From Pomphorhynchus laevis (Eukaryota > Acanthocephala > Palaeacanthocephala > Echinorhynchida > Pomphorhynchidae): DNA of 64,000 nt. Shown here in pieces: positions 51,936-62,647 of this stretch; within the stretch, counting starts at the first letter, position 1; each line of letters starts with the position of its first letter. The notes under the pieces are model-generated. The model was given only the letters and a program-made list of their open reading frames with translations. It searched no databases and had not been told where the DNA came from. The position numbers were made by a program, and so were the translations under genes. The DNA lies in contig WNNJ02000726.1 of NCBI GenBank assembly GCA_012934845.2, positions 62,001-126,000 on the forward strand, given 5' to 3'.

Positions 51936-52505
51936 GCTCATCGATCATCCCCATAGTACACAATCTTACTTTCTTAGGCTTCCATTTCGATGAACAACGT
52001 TCCCTAAAACCCTTCTTCCGTGACAAGGTCCGTACGTCTAACTTAATTCTCCGTGACATCCGCAGTATCCGCCCCCTTATCGACTTCCGTTATTGTATAT
52101 CTCTTCTTTCATCGCTTCTTTTCCCTAAAATCGATTACTGCCTTAGCCTTTTCGCCTATTCTCCAAAATCCATCATCCTACCCCTACAACGAATAATCAA
52201 CACCGTCGTTCGAGTGCTCTTTCGTCTCCGTCGCTTCGACCACACATCCACATATTTTGCCTAACTCTCCTGGCCCACCATCCACATCCGCATCAAACTC
52301 CGCCTTCTTCTCGATACTTTTCGTCTCATCGCTGTCGGCTCCCCATCATTCATCAACCTTCTTTTCTTAGACGACACTCGCCCCACCTCGCTGTCGCTGC
52401 GTTCCCGTCATACCCTCTTATTCCACGTTCTTAATTACTCCAACAACTACTGTCTCCGATACTTCCTTGTCGCCGCCTCACTCGCCTGGAATCAACTCCC
52501 TCGCG
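51936..52505 (+). mobile_element. Family A fragment, C-terminal tail
   Basis: From SSIIPIVHNLTFLGFHFDEQ to LVAASLAWNQLPRD, then cut before the last codons and 3' UTR. One in-frame stop at LSWPT and a few changes. The sequence is closest to the plus-strand A copy at 49289-50423 (both read RSLKPF and RDIRSIRP). Confidence 0.88.
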
Positions 52506-52659
52506 ACAATTGCACAGAATCTCATTATGACCTACAATAGTCGAGGCTTATCAGTTAATTTCTTTCCCAATCTAAACATCTTCCATACGTTTGATCAACC
52601 TGCAATTTCCTCATTACCTTTTTGCAAAAGCTGAGAAAATGTCGCGTAATCTATGACAT
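52506..52659. other. Unassigned sequence at the 3' end of the best A copy
   Basis: Separates two A elements in head-to-head A tails, both of which lack their 3' UTR here. A 14-mer TTGCACAGAATCTC is shared with the LINE fragment at 51670-51690, so it may be the interrupted remainder of that LINE. Confidence 0.4.
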
Positions 52660-52664
52660 GTGAA

Positions 52665-53141
52665 TCAGGTGTCGAGAAGGTGTGAACGGAGGAGGTGTTT
52701 GAATGTGATAAAGGAGGGAGCGCGGCGGACGTCGATAGGGAGTTGATTCCAGGCGAATGAGGCGGCGACGAGGAAGGATCGGAGACCGTAGTTGTTGGAG
52801 TAATTAGGAACGTGGAGTAAGAGGGTATGACAGGAACGAAGCGATAGCGAGGTGGGGCGAGTATCGTCTAAGAAAGGAAGGTTGATGAACGATGGGGAGC
52901 CGACAGCGATGAGACGAAAAGTAACGAGAAGAAGGCGGAGTTTGATGCGGATGTGGATGGTGGGCCAGGAGATTTGGGCAAAATATGTAGATGTGTGGTC
53001 GAAGCGACGGAGACGAAAGAGCACTCGAACAGCGGTGTTGATTATTCGTTGTAGGGGTAGGATGATGGATTTTGGAGAATAGGCGAAAAGGCTAAGGCAG
53101 TAATCGATTTTAGGGAAAAGAAGCGATGAAAGAAGAGACAT
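52665..53141 (-). pseudogene. Family A ORF2, C-terminal tail after the frameshift
   Basis: 158 codons continuing ORF2 after the one-base loss: SLLSSLLFPKIDYCLSLFAY, SWPTIHIRIKLRLLLVTFRL, SRNYGLRSF-type block and the end HLLRSHLLDT. No stop inside. The conserved RSFLVAASFAWNQLPIDVRR region is the usual C-terminus of L2/CR1 elements. Confidence 0.88.
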
Positions 53142-55540
53142 ACAAGAACGGAAGTCGATAAGGGGCGGATACGGCGGATGTCACGAAGAATTAAGTTAGA
53201 CGAGCGGACCTTGTCACGGACGAAGGGTTTAAGGGAAAGGTGATCATCAAAATGGAAGCCTAAGAAAGTGAGATTGTGGACTATAGGGATGATCGATGAG
53301 GCAAAAGATACAATGGGAGGAGATATGCTTGGTTTACGGAGAAGGATCCACATTATTTTGGACTTTTCGGCGTTTAGAACGAGATGGAGATTGGAGAGAC
53401 GCTTGTAGATAGAAGAGACACAGTTGGAGGCAAAAATGCCGATATCGTGTATGCGATTTGCGGGTGCATGAGCATAGATTAGAATGTCGTCGGCGTATTG
53501 CATGACCTTAAAGGAGTAAGGTTTGATAAATGGAGAGAGATCGCCAAGCAAAAGAGAGAAAAGCAGGGGACCTAGGACTGAACCTTGTGGAACCCCGCAA
53601 AAAATAGGGATAGGAGGGGAGGATGATGAATTAGAACAGACGCGAAAGGAACGGTCGGATAGATATGAGGCGAACCAAGCTACGGAGGAGGAAGAAAAGC
53701 CGTAATCATAACGAAGGCGAGAAAGGAGGACGGAGTGGTCGACAATGTCGAATGCGGAGGAGAGGTCGAGGGAGATGAGAACACTATATAGAGCCTTGTC
53801 TCGAGAAATGAGTAAGTCGTTGTACACTTTTATGCATGCGATTTCTGTCGAGTGATTAGAGCGGAAAGCGGATTGGAAAGGAGGGTACAGATTGGATGAG
53901 GAGAGATAAGCGTTGATTTGTATTAAGATGAGGCGTTCTAAGAGCTTTGAAAGAGTAGGGAGTAGTGAAATGGGGCGATAGCTAGAAGGAAGGGAGGGGT
54001 CGAGCGATTGTTTCTTAAGGAGGGGACGAACGATTGCGGATTTCCAGTGTGAAGGGAAGATACGACTGCGGATGGACGAGTTAAACAAGGTTGTGAGAAA
54101 TGGGGATATCGATGAGCATATAGATTTTAATATGTGGGTAGGCAGGGGATCGGCAGGTGAGGTTTTGTTGGGCAAGGACATGAGGACAGATGATACTTCT
54201 GTAGGTGATACAGGGAGAAGATGAAAGAGTTCCGGAAGGATGAGAGTAGACTGGGCAGAGTGGGTTAGGATGGGGACCCGGGTGTGAGAGAGCAGCGTGG
54301 ATACTTCAGTCGGGAGAAATGACGAATAATCATTAGCATTGATGTTGCAAGGCGTAGAGGAACGAGCCAGGATTGAGTTAAAAGTATGCCAGAGAGTCTT
54401 AGAGTTGAATGAAGTGATGATTTTATGCTGCCAGAAGGAGTTGCATTTGGTACGTAGTAGGTTGAGATGAGACCGGCGAAGAGCAAGATAGGAATCACGG
54501 AAAGACGGAGTGATCGAGCGGAAATCGCGTCTGAGAGAGCGGTGATAGACTCGAAAAGCATGGCGGAGTCGACGCTTTGAGAGTAGGCATTGGATGTCAA
54601 ACCATGGGGCACGGTGCAAGCGACGGTGTGGGTGAGACTTGAAGGGCAAGAGAATATCGAGAGTGGATGTGAGTTCAGAGTCGAAAAGAAAGGCGAGATC
54701 GTGATGAGATGCATATGTTATTGTGGGTAATGATAGAGACGATTTGAGTAAGGCAGATCGGAGAAGGGAGAGGTCAAGATTTCTCCAAGGGCGACGTAGG
54801 ATTGTAGGTGTGTGAGGAGGGGTGTGGTTGCAAGCGAGATCAAGGGTGATAAGAAAGTGATCGGATAGACCAGGATCAGAGATGGACAGTGAGGTGTGGG
54901 CAGCAAAATGATCAGGGACAGCGATGATGTCGAGTGCTCTACCAAGGATATGTGTGGGGGCAGTGGAGATTAGTTTGTAATTGTAGTTGGATAGAATGTT
55001 GATGAAGCGGATGGAATCTGTGGAAGAGGGGCGGTCTGGGCGGATATTGAAGTCGCCTAGAATGAGTGAAGGGATTGAGGACAAAGAACAATGAGAAAGG
55101 ACGTCAGCGAGTTCGGTAAAAAATAAGGCTGTAGGAGCTGATGAACCAGGACGGTATACAATGGCGAGATCTAGAGTGATCGGGTTAGAATAACGACAAG
55201 TGAGCAATTCAAAAGAGCAAGGACTGAAAGGGGGATTGATTTTGCGAAGAGACGCTGGGTGACGCGCGAATGCGACGATGCCGCCATGATTAGAGGATTT
55301 AGAAGGGCATGAGCTGAGGGGGCGGGCGGATTCGACTAGGGAGCAACCGGCAGAGAGCAGACGGCGAATGGAAAGGTCGTCGGAATCTGAGTGCCAGGAT
55401 TCAGTGAGGCAGAAGAGATCGATGGATTGCTTGGTGAATAGGTTGAGGATAAGATCGGATTTATTGAGAATAGATCTAGTGTTGAGGAGACCGAGGCGGA
55501 AACCGTGTGCTGTGGCGAAAGAGACTTGTGGAGAAGACAC
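53042..55540 (-). pseudogene. Family A ORF2: AP-endonuclease and reverse transcriptase
   Basis: 832 codons. Endonuclease (about residues 10-250): LLNTRSILNKSDLI, LFCLTESWHSDSD, GGIVAFARHPASLR, AIVYRPGSSAPTAL, LILGDFNIRPDRP, ALDIIAVPDHFA, GLSDHFLITLDL. All catalytic boxes are present. RT (about residues 490-760): SYRPISLLPTLSKLLERLIL, ISLDLSSAFDIVDH, FCGVPQGSVLGPLLFSLLLG, MQYADDILIYAHAP. The frame is lost after RRIRPL, within about 45 codons of the nominal stop, and the last 66 codons as read are out of frame. The start Met at 55540 overlaps ORF1 by about 200 nt. Without the frameshift the product would be about 958 residues. Confidence 0.9.
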
Positions 55541-56274
55541 ATTGGAGAGATGGAGCGCCTTCGAATTTTTGGACGGGTGTGGACAACTTGAAAATTTCCG
55601 TCTATGTTTCGGATGGCGAGTGATGTTTCGCCGTTTTCCTCGCGACGGCGTTTTTTGATGTGGGCTGAAGAGATTTGAGCGATTTCGGAAGGGGCGCGAT
55701 CGGGGAAAATTCGAGTGGTTGAAGATGACATGAGTTTGAATCGTTGAGAGAGAACAGAAGACGCGTGAGAGCGATGCTTGAAAACAATTTTTAGGAGAGG
55801 GGGCTGGGAAGGATTAGATTGAGAAGATTTGTTTAGACGGATGAATGCGACAGGAGAAATGTCCTTGAAAAAGGATGGTTTATCCGCAGGAACAATAGAC
55901 GAGAGGATGGATCTGAAGGCGGAAACATCGTGGTCCAGACGTGCTTGTGGAGATAAGGAGTTAGAAGGCGTGATATTAGTAACAATGACGCAACGATCGC
56001 GAGAAGCAAAGCGCTTCCGTAAAGGAGGACGACTGACGTGAGTAGGTGAGATCACGATAGAAGAGCTGGCAGTTGATGATTTGGAGGGATTTGGTTTGAC
56101 GACGGGAGACATAGAGGATAATGATAATAAAGAGGGTGGCAAGCGATGTGAGGAAAGGTTATGAGTGGAAGGATAGTGGAGGTTGGTGGAGGTGATTTTG
56201 ATTGATGGATGCAAGTTATTGAGAAACGAGACAGGAAGGACGGGACGTGGGGTGTCGGGGAGTGAAGATGACAT
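55336..56274 (-). CDS. Family A ORF1: nucleic-acid-binding protein
   Basis: 312 codons from the first Met, but the frame is open upstream to at least 56546 and includes QVQCSIHDCSVW, then FVCGFCANKL: a C-x4-C...C-x2-C zinc module like that of LINE B2. The real protein probably starts further upstream, possibly inside the 13-nt array. Then a proline/serine-rich linker, and from about residue 65 the conserved block RDRCVIVTNITPS, RLDHDVSAFRSILS, PVAFIRLNKSSQ, then RIFPDRAPSEIAQIS and a basic HIKKRRREENG stretch. It overlaps ORF2 by about 200 nt. Likely RNA chaperone or coat of the retrotransposition complex. Confidence 0.82.
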   Translation of the reverse strand: MSSSLPDTPRPVLPVSFLNNLHPSIKITSTNLHYPSTHNLSSHRLPPSLLSLSSMSPVVKPNPSKSSTASSSIVISPTHVSRPPLRKRFASRDRCVIVTNITPSNSLSPQARLDHDVSAFRSILSSIVPADKPSFFKDISPVAFIRLNKSSQSNPSQPPLLKIVFKHRSHASSVLSQRFKLMSSSTTRIFPDRAPSEIAQISSAHIKKRRREENGETSLAIRNIDGNFQVVHTRPKIRRRSISPMCLLHKSLSPQHTVSASVSSTLDLFSINPILSSTYSPSNPSISSASLNPGTQIPTTFPFAVCSLPVAP

Positions 56275-56553
56275 GGAATGGGAAGTGTATATGGTGGCAG
56301 GGTTGGTGGGTGGAGAAAGGACATTAGAAACGACGGGGGTAGTTTGAGTTGACGTGTTGGATGTTGATATGTGCTTATTGGAAAGGTTGCATATTAGTTT
56401 GTTGGCACAAAAACCACATACGAAGTCTTCTTTAGCCTTATTCTTGTCGCAGGTGATTGTTGTCCAGACGCTGCAGTCGTGTATCGAGCACTGTACTTGC
56501 AGTTGTCCATAGTTGGTGTCGGTCTTAGTTGTTTTCTTACGTCCACCTATAAA

Positions 56554-56780
56554 CGATGGTTGTCGTCGATTGCTGTCGTCGATGGTTGTCGTCGATTGTT
56601 GTCGTCGATTGTTGTCGTCGATTGTTGTCGTCGATGGTTGTCGTCGATGGTTGTCGTCGATGGTTGTCGTCGATGGTTGTCGTAGATGGTTGTCGTAGAT
56701 GGTTGTCGTAGATGGTTGTCGTAGATGGTTGTCGTAGATGGTTGTCGTAGATGGTTGTCGTAGTGCGTCGATGGTTGTCC
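56554..56780 (-). repeat. 13-nt tandem array at the 5' end of family A
   Basis: About 16 units close to GATGGTTGTCGTC or GATGGTTGTCGTA on the plus strand. Because 13 is not a multiple of 3, each frame cycles through three phases; on the minus strand this gives 13-residue repeats such as DDNHRRQPSTTTI with no stop. A1 keeps only about two units. It may be a promoter or leader array, or a spacer whose length varies. Confidence 0.9.
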
Positions 56781-56934
56781 TTGTGCGTTAAAACTGTTAA
56801 ATTTGCTGGATTGATCTGGAAATTAATCTCGGTGGACAAGATTTTCCGAGAGCGAAGCGAGCGGAACTGAAATTGTATGTTTATTGTATGTTTATTAGAA
56901 ACCAAAATTTTTTTAAAGTGAACCAATACACGCA
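56781..56934. other. Short unassigned junction
   Basis: Between the 5' end of the A element and LINE B9. Contains ATTGTATGTTTATTGTAT (56875-56892), a stretch also present in the 5' leader of C4 near 44941, too short to call. Confidence 0.4.
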
Positions 56935-57531
56935 TTCTTCGCGATCTCGCATTAGAGGATAGTATGAAGCTTAGGAAAGCAAATGAAGAATTGAAAAGTC
57001 GTTTAGCTATGAAGTTAACCTGTGTGTTCGAAATTTTAAATGGCGACCGACAGTTCGATGGGTTTCGATGAAGCATCTATGAGCAAAGCTAACAACGAAT
57101 TTTTACAATGTGGTTATATTGTGAATCTCCCGATAGTGTCTTATTCAAACAGTAGCAGTCAAGAAATTTGTCCTCCGTTAGGATGTCTGGTTTCATTCGA
57201 AGGTATTTTTGAGGCGAAACAACAAACATATAGTCTTAGTAATGTTTCACGGTATTTGTCAATCGGCTATTCGAATTTGCGTAGTTTGCAAGCCCAAGTC
57301 GTAGAACTTAAGCAACATATTCTGTCACATTCGTACGATTTTTTTCTGTATTACTGAATCCTGGTTACATATTCATGTTACAGATGCCCTTATTAACATT
57401 CCAGGTTATCGACTGCTGCGAACTGATCGAAACCGGGTAAGCATGGAGGTGGAGTTGCTGCGTACGTTCGCAACAATTTCATTATATCAATTATATTATC
57501 TTAATGTGACGAGTATGGATCGTTTGAGAGT

Positions 57532-58146
57532 TTGCGTTTTTATGCCAACTGTGAGTCCGTAAGTATTAATATTTGCGTTCTATATCAGTCCCCATCAGTT
57601 CCAGTAAATTTTGATGCGTTAAAGCTACTGTTGAGCTCCTTGTGCGTTAGCAAACATTTTATACTCGTTGGTGATTTCAATCTACTAAAATCAAACTGGT
57701 CAGAATCTCTCTTTACTGAAGGTAGTATTGATGAAAAGGATTTATCCGAATTCATAGTTGCTGAACTGCTTCTAATTCAGCATATATGCAAACCTACATG
57801 TAGTTCATTAAGGTCGGGATCCATTCTCGATTTAGCATTCACCAAACGTATCAATGATATAGAAATAGTTATTTATCTGATACCGATCGGTAACAGTGAT
57901 CATTGTGTACACGCTTTAGAGTCTACTCCTAGAATTCGTTTCTGTAGTAATTGTTGGAAAGTATTTAAGCGTCAATGGTCGAAGGTCAAAGCTGAAGAGA
58001 TTTTAAATTTTAGTCAGTTTCATCTACGTCGCGTGATAGGTGAAAATAAGGAACTACTTAATCATATTTTGGATTATCTAATGAATATTTCAGAAACATT
58101 CCCTCCAACACGTGCAATTTCTTCACGATCGAAATTTTCCGCTTGA
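57532..58146 (+). pseudogene. LINE B9 AP-endonuclease, C-terminal two thirds, and linker
   Basis: 204 codons: SINICVLYQSPSVPVNF, HFILVGDFNLLKSNWSES (catalytic Asp and Asn), LLLIQHICKPTCSSLRSGS, ILDLAFTKRIND, LIPIGNSDHCVHALES (SDH box intact), then the linker. The first third (YSNLRSLQAQVVELKQHIL, ITESWL, KHGGGVAAYVRNN) lies in 57258-57500 in other frames. Confidence 0.85.
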
Positions 58147-58388
58147 TTTGATAAAGATCTGAAGCTTATGATGAAAACTCGTAATCACCTTTGGCGCATG
58201 TCACGTTCAGATTCGAATCTAATTCCTCGTTATAGACTAATTCGAAACCTATGTACAAGACTAAAACTAAGAAACGGGAATGAGTTCGCAGCAGTTATTG
58301 CAAATAAGGCTTATAAACAGCCAAACAGTTTTAGGCATATGTTCGCTGAAAAAGAAATATTCCGTCTCTAATCAATTCTATTAATACA

Positions 58389-59240
58389 GTGAATGCTGTA
58401 TTGACTAATAAAGTTGAAATTGCTGAAGCTCTAGCTTCGGGCTTTTCTCTTCCGTATAATGATTCTATGAAAACTGATATCAATTGGAGATTAGGAGCTA
58501 TTTTACAACGATTAACAACTTCTAAAATATATTCCAGTGTAGTTGAGGTGTACTTAAGAAGTTTTAATCATCATAGCTCAACAGGTCCGGATGGCATTTA
58601 TCCTTTCCTTCTAAAAACTCTGTCTTCATGTCTTGCTCCATTTCTTGCAAAACTCTTTCAATACAGTATTTCCAACTCATGGGTTCCTAATTCGTGGAAG
58701 TCTGTAATTATTGCCCAAATTCCCAAGGAATCGATACGGTCATCTTTCTCAGGCTATAGACCTATAAGCCTCACAAGTTTCATATGTAAAATTCTGTAGA
58801 GATTGATTGCCGTAGAATTTTGCATCATTTAGATGAACACAAGATTATTACAAAATCACAGCACGGTTTTCGTTCCAAGCGTTCGTGTCTTACTAACTAG
58901 TTATCATCCCGTGAATTGTGAACTGTGGCGTTTAGCTCAGGTCAATGCGTCGACGCTATCTTCTTAGATTTTTCAAAGGCATTCGATCGAGTTCCGCACT
59001 CATGTCTAATTAATTTGTTATCTCACTATGGTGTTCCTTGTACCATCTGCAATTGGGTTGGGGAATTCCTTAGTCGACGTTTCTACATAGTTAGAGTAGG
59101 GATCCATATTTCCACTACAAGATATGTAAATTGTGGAGTCCCTCAGAGTACTGTATTGGGTCATCTTCTTTTTATCACATTTCTAAATTACTTATAATTA
59201 CGTATTCAAAATCCATGATTAGCCTTTGCCGATGATGTAT
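58389..59240 (+). pseudogene. LINE B9 reverse transcriptase, two blocks
   Basis: Block 1 (58389-58799): NHHSSTGPDGIYPFLLKTLS, SWVPNSWKSVIIAQIPKES, GYRPISLTSFICKIL. Block 2 (58925-59197): AIFLDFSKAFDRVPHSCLIN (motif A), NCGVPQSTVLGHLLF (motif B, where GS is usual instead of ST); after a stop, LAFADDV (motif C) is readable near 59220. The damaged motif B and stops indicate a dead copy. Confidence 0.82.
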
Positions 59241-59479
59241 AACTATTGTGCACTAGAGATAGCAAACTGGATGCTAAACTGTTGCAAAACGACCTTGACC
59301 GCATTTATGAATGGAGTGAAGTAACGCAGATGAAGTTAAATATAAGTAAATGCGTATGTATGAGGTTAGATAGCGTTGGGATCGATCATAGTTACCACAT
59401 TGGAGGGAGACGTATCTAAAGTGAAAAATTACTGCCCGCAAAGCTTTAAGGTAAATCTGCAGTAAGATAATGGAACGTA

Positions 59480-60125
59480 TCATTCTCTAGTATGGAACTT
59501 CATGTCATAAACGCAAATGTCATGACCACTGCACAACATGGCTTTAGAGAGATCACTCCACCACAACCAATATATTGTTGGATCGTTAAAGATGATTTTC
59601 TTTGAAATCTGACGGTGAAGATATCGACATTATTTTTGTCGACTTTTCCGAAGCGTTCGACCCCATACCTCGCGATAATCTTATCCGAACTCTTCGGCAT
59701 TACTCTTTCGATTCATGGTTAATAAACTGGATTGTGGATTACCTTCATTACAGAAGATTCTATGTTCGTCATGATAACGTCTCTCCTCAACCATTTCGAT
59801 GGCTTACAGCATATTTTCGTCCAATGGTCATAAATGCACTGATGTTCTACCTGCGCGGATCCGACTTAATCTGGGCGAACATGGACGTTGCTTGTCGCGG
59901 AAAAACACGTTTTTTCATCCCTCTGCAGTGTTTAGCAGCCCCCTGGTACACATACGGAACAGCATCCCAATGAAAATTGTGATGGCCATCAATCGGAGAA
60001 CTTGTAAGGATCTCCTTAAAAACATGATGAATGGCAATATGGACGTTTTGCGATGTTTCGTTGACACTCTTTTTTTTGTTTTTTTTTTACTGCGCGCTCT
60101 TTTGGTGGTATATAGTAATAATAAC
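59480..60125 (+). mobile_element. CR1-like LINE B10, internally deleted
   Basis: Begins ANVMTTAQHGFRE, has DIIFVDFSEAFDPIPRDNLI (motif A), WIVDYLHYRRFYVRHD, then motifs B and C are missing and the C-terminal tail follows in another frame (SRKNTFFHPSAVFSSPLVHI, NSIPMKIVMAINRRTCKDLL). The end GCGCTCTTTTGGTGG with TAGTAATAATAA resembles a B-type tail. Confidence 0.72.
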
Positions 60126-60503
60126 TATCTAGTATCTTATTCTAATACAAAGTGTATTAATTATTATCCATCCATAAAAATTTGCCACTTAAGAGTTTAA
60201 ATTTATTCTTTATATTATTGTGTTGATTTATATATTTTACTATTTTCTGTTTGATGTTATTTTTATAGTAACCTAGTTTAAAATATGCATCTATTAAATG
60301 ATCTAGATTTTGGCTTTTATCTAGATATTGGCTTTCTTCGAAAGTCATAATATTATAATATTATCATAATATTATAATCATATAATATTATATACAATAC
60401 AGTAATATATATGATAATAATATATGGTTACATTAATATATAACCAATACATTAATATTGGTTTTATTAAGAATAAGGCTACTTCAATAAATTTTACAAT
60501 TTA

Positions 60504-60550
60504 AACTCGACGTATTATAACGTCGAGTTATACCGAATTTGAAAATTCGG
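60504..60550. repeat. Two adjacent perfect hairpins
   Basis: AACTCGACGT (60504-60513) with 60520-60529, loop 6; and CCGAATTT (60533-60540) with 60543-60550, loop 2. Confidence 0.85.
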
Positions 60551-61153
60551 CATTTGAAATAAAGATAAGATATCTTTAAGAGGAACTAATGCGTAACCAG
60601 ATTCCAAAGCCTATTCCTCTTTTCAACATAGCTGTGTGGTTAAACACAAACTCATTATATATTTCGACTGAATACTAATACCTAGAATATTATGTTGCAA
60701 TTATACTTTGTAATTATATTGCTGAAATACAATATTTTATTCTTGAAATACAATTTAATTATATCTACAAAAATAGCCACATATAAAATTTATAATTCAT
60801 ATATACTTCTTAGTATATATATTTATATATATACTTCTTCTTATTATATATTTCATCTGAATACTACTGTCTAAATCGATATCTTAATATAACATAATGT
60901 GTACTATTCGGTTATACTTGCTTGTAATAATCTGTTAACGATATTTTTATATAATACTTTTTTATTCTAATCTTTAAATATAATTAAATTATATCGATAG
61001 AAATAACGACATATATAAAATGTATAATTTAATATAAATTTTTAAAAAGTAACATAAAATACAATACTTTTATTTAATAAAACAAACAAGAATTTTTAAT
61101 TTATTTAATCACGGAAGTACACGAAGTTTTTCTCCCAAGACGATTTGCCTTCC

Positions 61154-61191
61154 GGCTTCTTCAGTTGGAAGAAGCCAAAACGCGAAACGTC
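61154..61191 (+). ncRNA. Hairpin followed by CGCGAAACGTC, Penelope-associated motif
   Basis: GGCTTCTTC (61154-61162) pairs with GAAGAAGCC (61168-61176), loop 5, and is followed by AAAACGCGAAACGTC. A hairpin plus GAAACGTC resembles the stem II and GAAA box of hammerhead-type sequences found with Penelope-like elements. No catalytic CTGATGA box is present, so it is at best a relic. Confidence 0.35.
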
Positions 61192-62555
61192 TTTAGCGAA
61201 AATTATAAATATTTAAAGAAATAACTTAAATGGTTACTTGATAAGATAATACCGAAAGCCATATAAATCTAAAAGGAAAATGCCGTATTTATATTGCTCT
61301 CTGTGTTTTTGTTAAATATTTTGATAAGCGTTATAACTTATAATTCCTTTTAGAATTCCTGAAATGCTATAAAAATTATATAGAAATAACTAGAAGTTAA
61401 TAAAACATTTAAACTTGTCCTATAGGGATTTGGCGAGTCATTCACACATAAATATGTTCGTATTTATGAGTCTCGAACGTATTATTTATGACCAACGCAT
61501 TATTTGTTAATGCCATTTTCTTAGACTTACAAAGCTTTTGATTGAGTCGTTCATTGCCGTTCGATAAGTTACACATTATTTTACTGTGTCCGTAAATTAT
61601 GATTTATGCCTTATGTTCAAATCGATTGATTACACTGAAATTGGTGACTTTACATTAAAATGTTGTTTTTTATCGATATGAGTACCGCAGGATGGCGTAC
61701 TCGTTTTAGTTTGATTATTTTAAGCGGGTTATTTGCAAGTTTAGAGTTCAATTTATAGTCGATTCTACGATCGTAATAATACTGATAACATTGATAATGA
61801 AGAGATTATTATTGAGCCTCATCGCCTCTCGGCATGGATAAAAAATTAAAGAAATTACAAAAATAATCACATTAATAATAATGCAGTGTAATAATTAATT
61901 AATTTATAAGGTAATATTTTAAAAATATGATATCGCAAATGAAATTTGCTATCGGCATATTCAATCGTGAATGATTACATAATTATAATTTTAATTTATT
62001 AACTCTATTTGTGATATAAAATATTTAAAATATTAAAAATTTATATTTTAAATTTTTGTCTTTCGTTTAGACAAACAACTGTTTTTCCCTTTCATTATGA
62101 TAAGAATGTTTTCAATTTTATAAGTAAGATTTAGATTTATAAAAGTATAACAATGATTTATGCATTTATGCCTTACGAGATCAAATTTTTAAAAAATCTC
62201 TATATTTAATCCTACATCATTGACTTAGTTTATATTTAACAAAATATAATATGTTAGGGACAGATTGAAATATACTATAATATTATCATACATAAGCATA
62301 CGGTGCCAAAATTCAAGGTATGCACTCCTGTAATCGAGTATTAACTGAGAACGAGAAGGTGTTCCACGCTCTTAAAAAATATCTGCAGTATCAATTTGTT
62401 TCAAATGATAATTTATAAGTTATAATAATTAAACTCCGTTGATTTGCTTATTTTCTGTTAAAATTACATTAGTGTGCCATCTAATCCTATGCTTAGCCAT
62501 AAAAAATTATCCACAAGAAAAATTCTCAAATAAGATCATAACTAAGTTATAGCGC

Positions 62556-62647
62556 AAACAAACCGATTAGAGGCAGATAATCGGTTTGTTTATCGGTTAT
62601 TAATTGGTTTGTTCATAGAGGCGGATTCCATTACGTGGAATCCGCCT
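62556..62647. repeat. Two neighbouring perfect inverted repeats
   Basis: A 14-bp stem (62556-62569 with 62578-62591, loop 8) on AACAAACCGATTA, and a 12-bp stem AGGCGGATTCCA (62619-62630) with 62636-62647, loop 5. Confidence 0.9.

Larger units (their letters stand above)
52660..56780 (-). mobile_element. Family A LINE, best copy: both ORFs nearly intact, 3' UTR missing
   Basis: About 4.1 kb on the minus strand: 13-nt tandem array (56780-56554), ORF1 (to 55336), ORF2 (55540 to 52665). The only break seen in ORF2 is one missing base in a G-run near 53161-53164 (GGGG here, five bases in other copies). The element stops a few bases after the ORF2 stop; the normal 3' UTR and T-run are absent, so it was cut by a later deletion or rearrangement. 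Confidence 0.9.
56935..59440 (+). mobile_element. CR1-like LINE B9: ORF1 remnant, endonuclease, RT
   Basis: Starts with an ORF1 remnant (DSMKLRKANEELKSRLAMK, a coiled coil), then a complete endonuclease (57258-57950), linker (to 58388), RT N-terminal part (58389-58799), RT core (58925-59240) and post-RT LNISKCVCMRL up to about 59440. Frameshifts separate the blocks. No 3' UTR; it runs into LINE B10. Confidence 0.85.

Noticed and set aside
52852-53082. 76-codon plus-strand frame starting MGRVSSKKGRLMNDG, also seen as relatives at 11209, 24338, 37361 and 49919
   Set aside because: It is antisense to the conserved C-terminal tail of family A ORF2 in every case, so its recurrence reflects the LINE, not a gene.
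56537-57076. 179-codon open frame on the minus strand as a gene
   Set aside because: Most of it is translated 13-nt array, open in every phase, joined to antisense LINE B9 sequence. It ends before any conserved residue.
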